From assembly GCA_965369635.1 (NCBI GenBank), contig CBDURC010000059.1, positions 1 through 14,347 of the forward strand: a stretch of 14,347 nucleotides of DNA. The letters run 5' to 3'. This document shows positions 12,506 to 14,347 of this stretch, one piece after another. Position numbers and translations under genes: made by a program. The stretch is from UBA3071 sp965369635 (lineage in GTDB: Bacteria; Chloroflexota; Anaerolineae; UBA3071). The notes beneath the pieces were generated by a model, which searched no databases, had not been told where the DNA came from, and saw only the letters and a program-made list of their open reading frames with translations. Every line of letters starts with the position of its first letter. Position 1 is the stretch's first letter.

Positions 12506-13810
12506 ATGCGCGCTGTAGACATCATCACCAGAAAACGAGACGGCAGCGAACTGACGGCCGCCGAGATTGACTTCTTCGTCCAGGGCTTCACGCGGGGCGA
12601 GATCCCCGACTATCAAGCCGCCGCTTGGCTGATGGCGGTCTACTTCCGAGGGATGACCGAGCAAGAGAGCATCCAGTTGACCATGTCCATGGTCAACTCC
12701 GGCGAGACGCTCGACCTCTCCGACGTTGCCCTCTTCGTGGCGGACAAGCACTCCTCCGGCGGCGTGGGAGACAAGACGACGCTGGTTGTGGCACCGCTCG
12801 TGGCCAGCCTGGGCATCCCCGTGGGCAAGGTGTCGGGGCGAGGTCTGGGCTTCAGCGGCGGCACGCTGGACAAGCTGGAATCGATCCCCGGCTATCGCTC
12901 CGAACTGACCACGGGCGAGTTCAAGCGCCAATTGCGCGACCTGGGCCTCGTGGTCGCCGGACAGACGGCCGATTTCACACCGGCCGATGGCAAGCTGTAC
13001 GCACTGCGAGATGTGACAGGCACCGTGCAGAGCTTGCCCCTCATCGCCTCTTCGATCATGTCAAAGAAGATCGCCACCGGCAGCAACGGCATCGTCCTCG
13101 ACGTAAAGGTGGGTAAGGGTGCTTTCATGCAGACGGAAGAGGAGGCCATCGCCCTGGCAGATCTGATGGTCAAGATCGGACGCGGGGTAGGACGGAAGGT
13201 GCGGGCAGCGATCTCAGACATGAACCAGCCGCTGGGGTGTGCCGTGGGCAACGCTCTGGAGCTGATTGAGGCCATCGAGACGCTGCACGGCCGCGGTCCG
13301 CAGGACTTCCTGGAACACTGCCTGGTGATCGCCGGCCAGATGGTGCTCCTGGCCGGACGGGCCGGCGACGAAACGGAAGCGCTGTCCCTGCTCACCGCCA
13401 GCCTCCAAGGTGGTCGGGGCTGGGCCAAGTTCCGGGAGTGGATCGCTGCCCAGGGAGGGGATCTCGCCTACGTGGACAACCCGGATCGGCTGCCTCAGGC
13501 CAGGATAGTGGAAGCGCTGCCCGCTCCCCGCTCGGGGTACGTGGCGGGGATTGACGCCATGGAAGTGGGGCTGACGGCAGCACAACTCGGCGGAGGTCGA
13601 GCGAGAAAGGGGGACTCCTTGGATCACGCTGTGGGGGTCGTAGTGCAAGTCAAGGTAGGAGACGAGGTAGCTGAGAGCGAGCCGCTCTGCACCATCCACG
13701 CCAACAGCGCCGAGCGACTCAGTGAAGCAAAGAGGAGTCTCCTGGATGCCTACACCTTCAGCGACGAACCGGTGCCGCCACTGCCGTTGGTACATCGGGT
13801 GATCAAGTGA
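12506..13810 (+). CDS. pdp: Pyrimidine-nucleoside phosphorylase
   Basis: This enzyme splits uridine, thymidine or deoxyuridine with phosphate to give the base and (deoxy)ribose 1-phosphate in nucleoside salvage. The 434-aa product has nearly the length of Bacillus Pdp (433 aa) and is similar along its whole length. Motifs are DKHSSGGVGDKTT (80-92, phosphate binding, H82), SGRGLGFSGGTLDKLE (110-125, the family signature with Ser where Thr is usual), ALRDVTGTV (166-174, R168), SSIMSKKIATG (182-192, S183, K187) and VKVGKGAFM. The start is ATG 12506 with GAGG 5 nt upstream; an in-frame ATG at 12461 falls within a hairpin and is unlikely. It could be named deoA if thymidine-specific, which sequence cannot decide; length and overall similarity favour pdp. 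It ends 60 bp before the toxin-antitoxin pair. Confidence 0.95.
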   Translation: MRAVDIITRKRDGSELTAAEIDFFVQGFTRGEIPDYQAAAWLMAVYFRGMTEQESIQLTMSMVNSGETLDLSDVALFVADKHSSGGVGDKTTLVVAPLVASLGIPVGKVSGRGLGFSGGTLDKLESIPGYRSELTTGEFKRQLRDLGLVVAGQTADFTPADGKLYALRDVTGTVQSLPLIASSIMSKKIATGSNGIVLDVKVGKGAFMQTEEEAIALADLMVKIGRGVGRKVRAAISDMNQPLGCAVGNALELIEAIETLHGRGPQDFLEHCLVIAGQMVLLAGRAGDETEALSLLTASLQGGRGWAKFREWIAAQGGDLAYVDNPDRLPQARIVEALPAPRSGYVAGIDAMEVGLTAAQLGGGRARKGDSLDHAVGVVVQVKVGDEVAESEPLCTIHANSAERLSEAKRSLLDAYTFSDEPVPPLPLVHRVIK

Positions 13811-13830
13811 ACCACGAATGCACAGCGGAG

Positions 13831-13848
13831 AATCGAGGCACCTCGATT
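13831..13848. promoter_or_regulatory. Inverted repeat, candidate antitoxin operator
   Basis: AATCGAGG-CA-CCTCGATT is a perfect 8-bp inverted repeat with a 2-bp centre, 14 bp before the antitoxin's GAGGAG site. Phd/YefM antitoxins repress their own operons through such palindromes. A 2-base loop and no T-run make a terminator unlikely. Confidence 0.5.
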
Positions 13849-13870
13849 TGTTGGATGATGTGAGGAGAGA

Positions 13871-14068
13871 ATGGCAATGCAAGCCCAACAGGAACAGTAT
13901 GTGATAGACACGGCAGGCAGAAAGACAGCGGTGCTTCTTTCGCTCGGACGGTATGAGCAGTTGATGGAAGACCTCCACGACCTGGCCATCGTGGCTGAAC
14001 GCAGAGAGGAAGAACCCATCAGCCTCGAGGAAATGAAGCTCCGGCTGCGAGAAGATGGCCTCCTATAG
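13871..14068 (+). CDS. Phd/YefM-type antitoxin
   Basis: The 65-aa product fits the Phd/YefM antitoxin family: a short N-terminal region with strand-like YVIDTAGRKTAVLLSLGRYEQLMEDL (about residues 10-35 in two stretches), then helices and an acidic tail (REEEPISLEEMKLRL) of the kind that binds the toxin. The protein would bind DNA as a dimer and neutralise the RelE-type toxin encoded next. GAGGAG (13862-13867) lies only 3 nt before the ATG at 13871 but 9 nt before an in-frame ATG at 13877, so the true start may be the second, giving 63 aa. The gene overlaps the toxin gene by 14 bp. The inverted repeat at 13831-13848 is a candidate operator. Confidence 0.82.
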   Translation: MAMQAQQEQYVIDTAGRKTAVLLSLGRYEQLMEDLHDLAIVAERREEEPISLEEMKLRLREDGLL

Positions 14069-14321
14069 CATCAACCTCAAGCCGTCTGTCGAGAAGGACT
14101 TGCGCCATCTGTCCAAACGGCTTGTTGCTCGCGTGGTGGAGCGTATTGAGAAACTGAAAGCCGATCCGTTCCCTCGGCAGGCAATCAAGTTGTCGGGCAC
14201 TGAGCGGTTCTATCGCATTCGAGTGAGCGATTATCGGATCGTGTACGAGGTTGATACTCAGGCCGAACAGGTGACGATCCACTACGTTCGTCATCGCCGC
14301 GAGGTATATCGCGTTTTGTGA
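14055..14321 (+). CDS. RelE/ParE-family toxin
   Basis: The 88-aa product is a RelE-type toxin. It has the expected length and order: an N-terminal strand (YSINLKPSVEKDL), a helical pair (about 12-36, LSKRLVARVVERIEKLK), then strands with the family's basic pattern: ERFYRIRVSDYRIVYEV (50-66) and VTIHYVRHRREVY (73-85). R54, R56, R61 and the HRREVY end match typical RelE relatives, whose ribosome-dependent mRNA cleavage uses basic residues. ParE-type gyrase inhibition cannot be excluded. The ATG lies inside the antitoxin gene with no strong ribosome binding site, as expected for coupled translation. Nothing recognisable follows in the last 26 bases of the window. Confidence 0.87.
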   Translation: MASYSINLKPSVEKDLRHLSKRLVARVVERIEKLKADPFPRQAIKLSGTERFYRIRVSDYRIVYEVDTQAEQVTIHYVRHRREVYRVL

Positions 14322-14347
14322 GCAGCGGCCCACTTGGGTTGACAGGG

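Noticed and set aside
13831..13848. Palindrome after pdp as an intrinsic terminator
   Set aside because: The loop would be only 2 bases and no T-run follows, so an operator is the better reading.
13214..13978. Minus-strand open frame of 254 aa opposite pdp and the antitoxin
   Set aside because: It crosses two well-supported plus-strand genes and their gap, and has no recognisable domain.

Overview
The window is dense, GC-rich bacterial chromosome with purine-rich Shine-Dalgarno sites and sigma70-type promoters (TATAAT or TACAAT at a 17-nt spacing). The mix of families fits Chloroflexota, probably an Anaerolineae/Caldilineae-like lineage: a DUF4870 protein, an LCP protein with Pro/Thr linkers, a PHP-AlbA fusion, and heptamer/octamer arrays in leaders. 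That placement is inference from style and families; no marker here proves it. No rRNA, tRNA, CRISPR, transposase or prophage genes were seen, and no gene-free stretch exceeds 300 bases.

Layout. (1) 20-976, minus: fmt. A 287-bp divergent region with one promoter each way separates it from a plus-strand group: DUF4870 protein, recJ, a small AbrB-type protein and a two-helix membrane protein, the last two overlapping as ATGA. (2) 4503-7463, minus: a stand-alone CinA N-terminal-type protein, preceded by an intrinsic terminator that closes a two-gene unit of unknown function. That unit holds a 526-aa protein with apparent nucleic-acid-binding modules and a 146-aa Cys-rich partner. (3) 7693-10426, plus: three genes chained by two ATGA overlaps: an alkaline-phosphatase-superfamily metalloenzyme, an HD-domain phosphohydrolase and an LCP-family protein. 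(4) 10568-12307, plus: a PHP-AlbA_2 fusion with its own promoter. (5) 12506-13810, plus: pyrimidine-nucleoside phosphorylase, behind a REP-like paired hairpin. (6) 13871-14321, plus: a Phd/YefM-RelE type toxin-antitoxin pair with a candidate operator.

Fmt (initiator tRNA formylation), RecJ (recombination and repair), CinA and the nucleoside phosphorylase (salvage) are housekeeping. The least understood parts are the 526/146-aa pair, the PHP-AlbA fusion and the AbrB/membrane-protein pair. A recurring non-coding theme is short-period repetition: a 7-bp array in the fmt leader, an 8-bp array with an inverted second half before recJ, a 7-bp array before the AbrB gene, and a 9-bp coding array at the end of the membrane protein gene.
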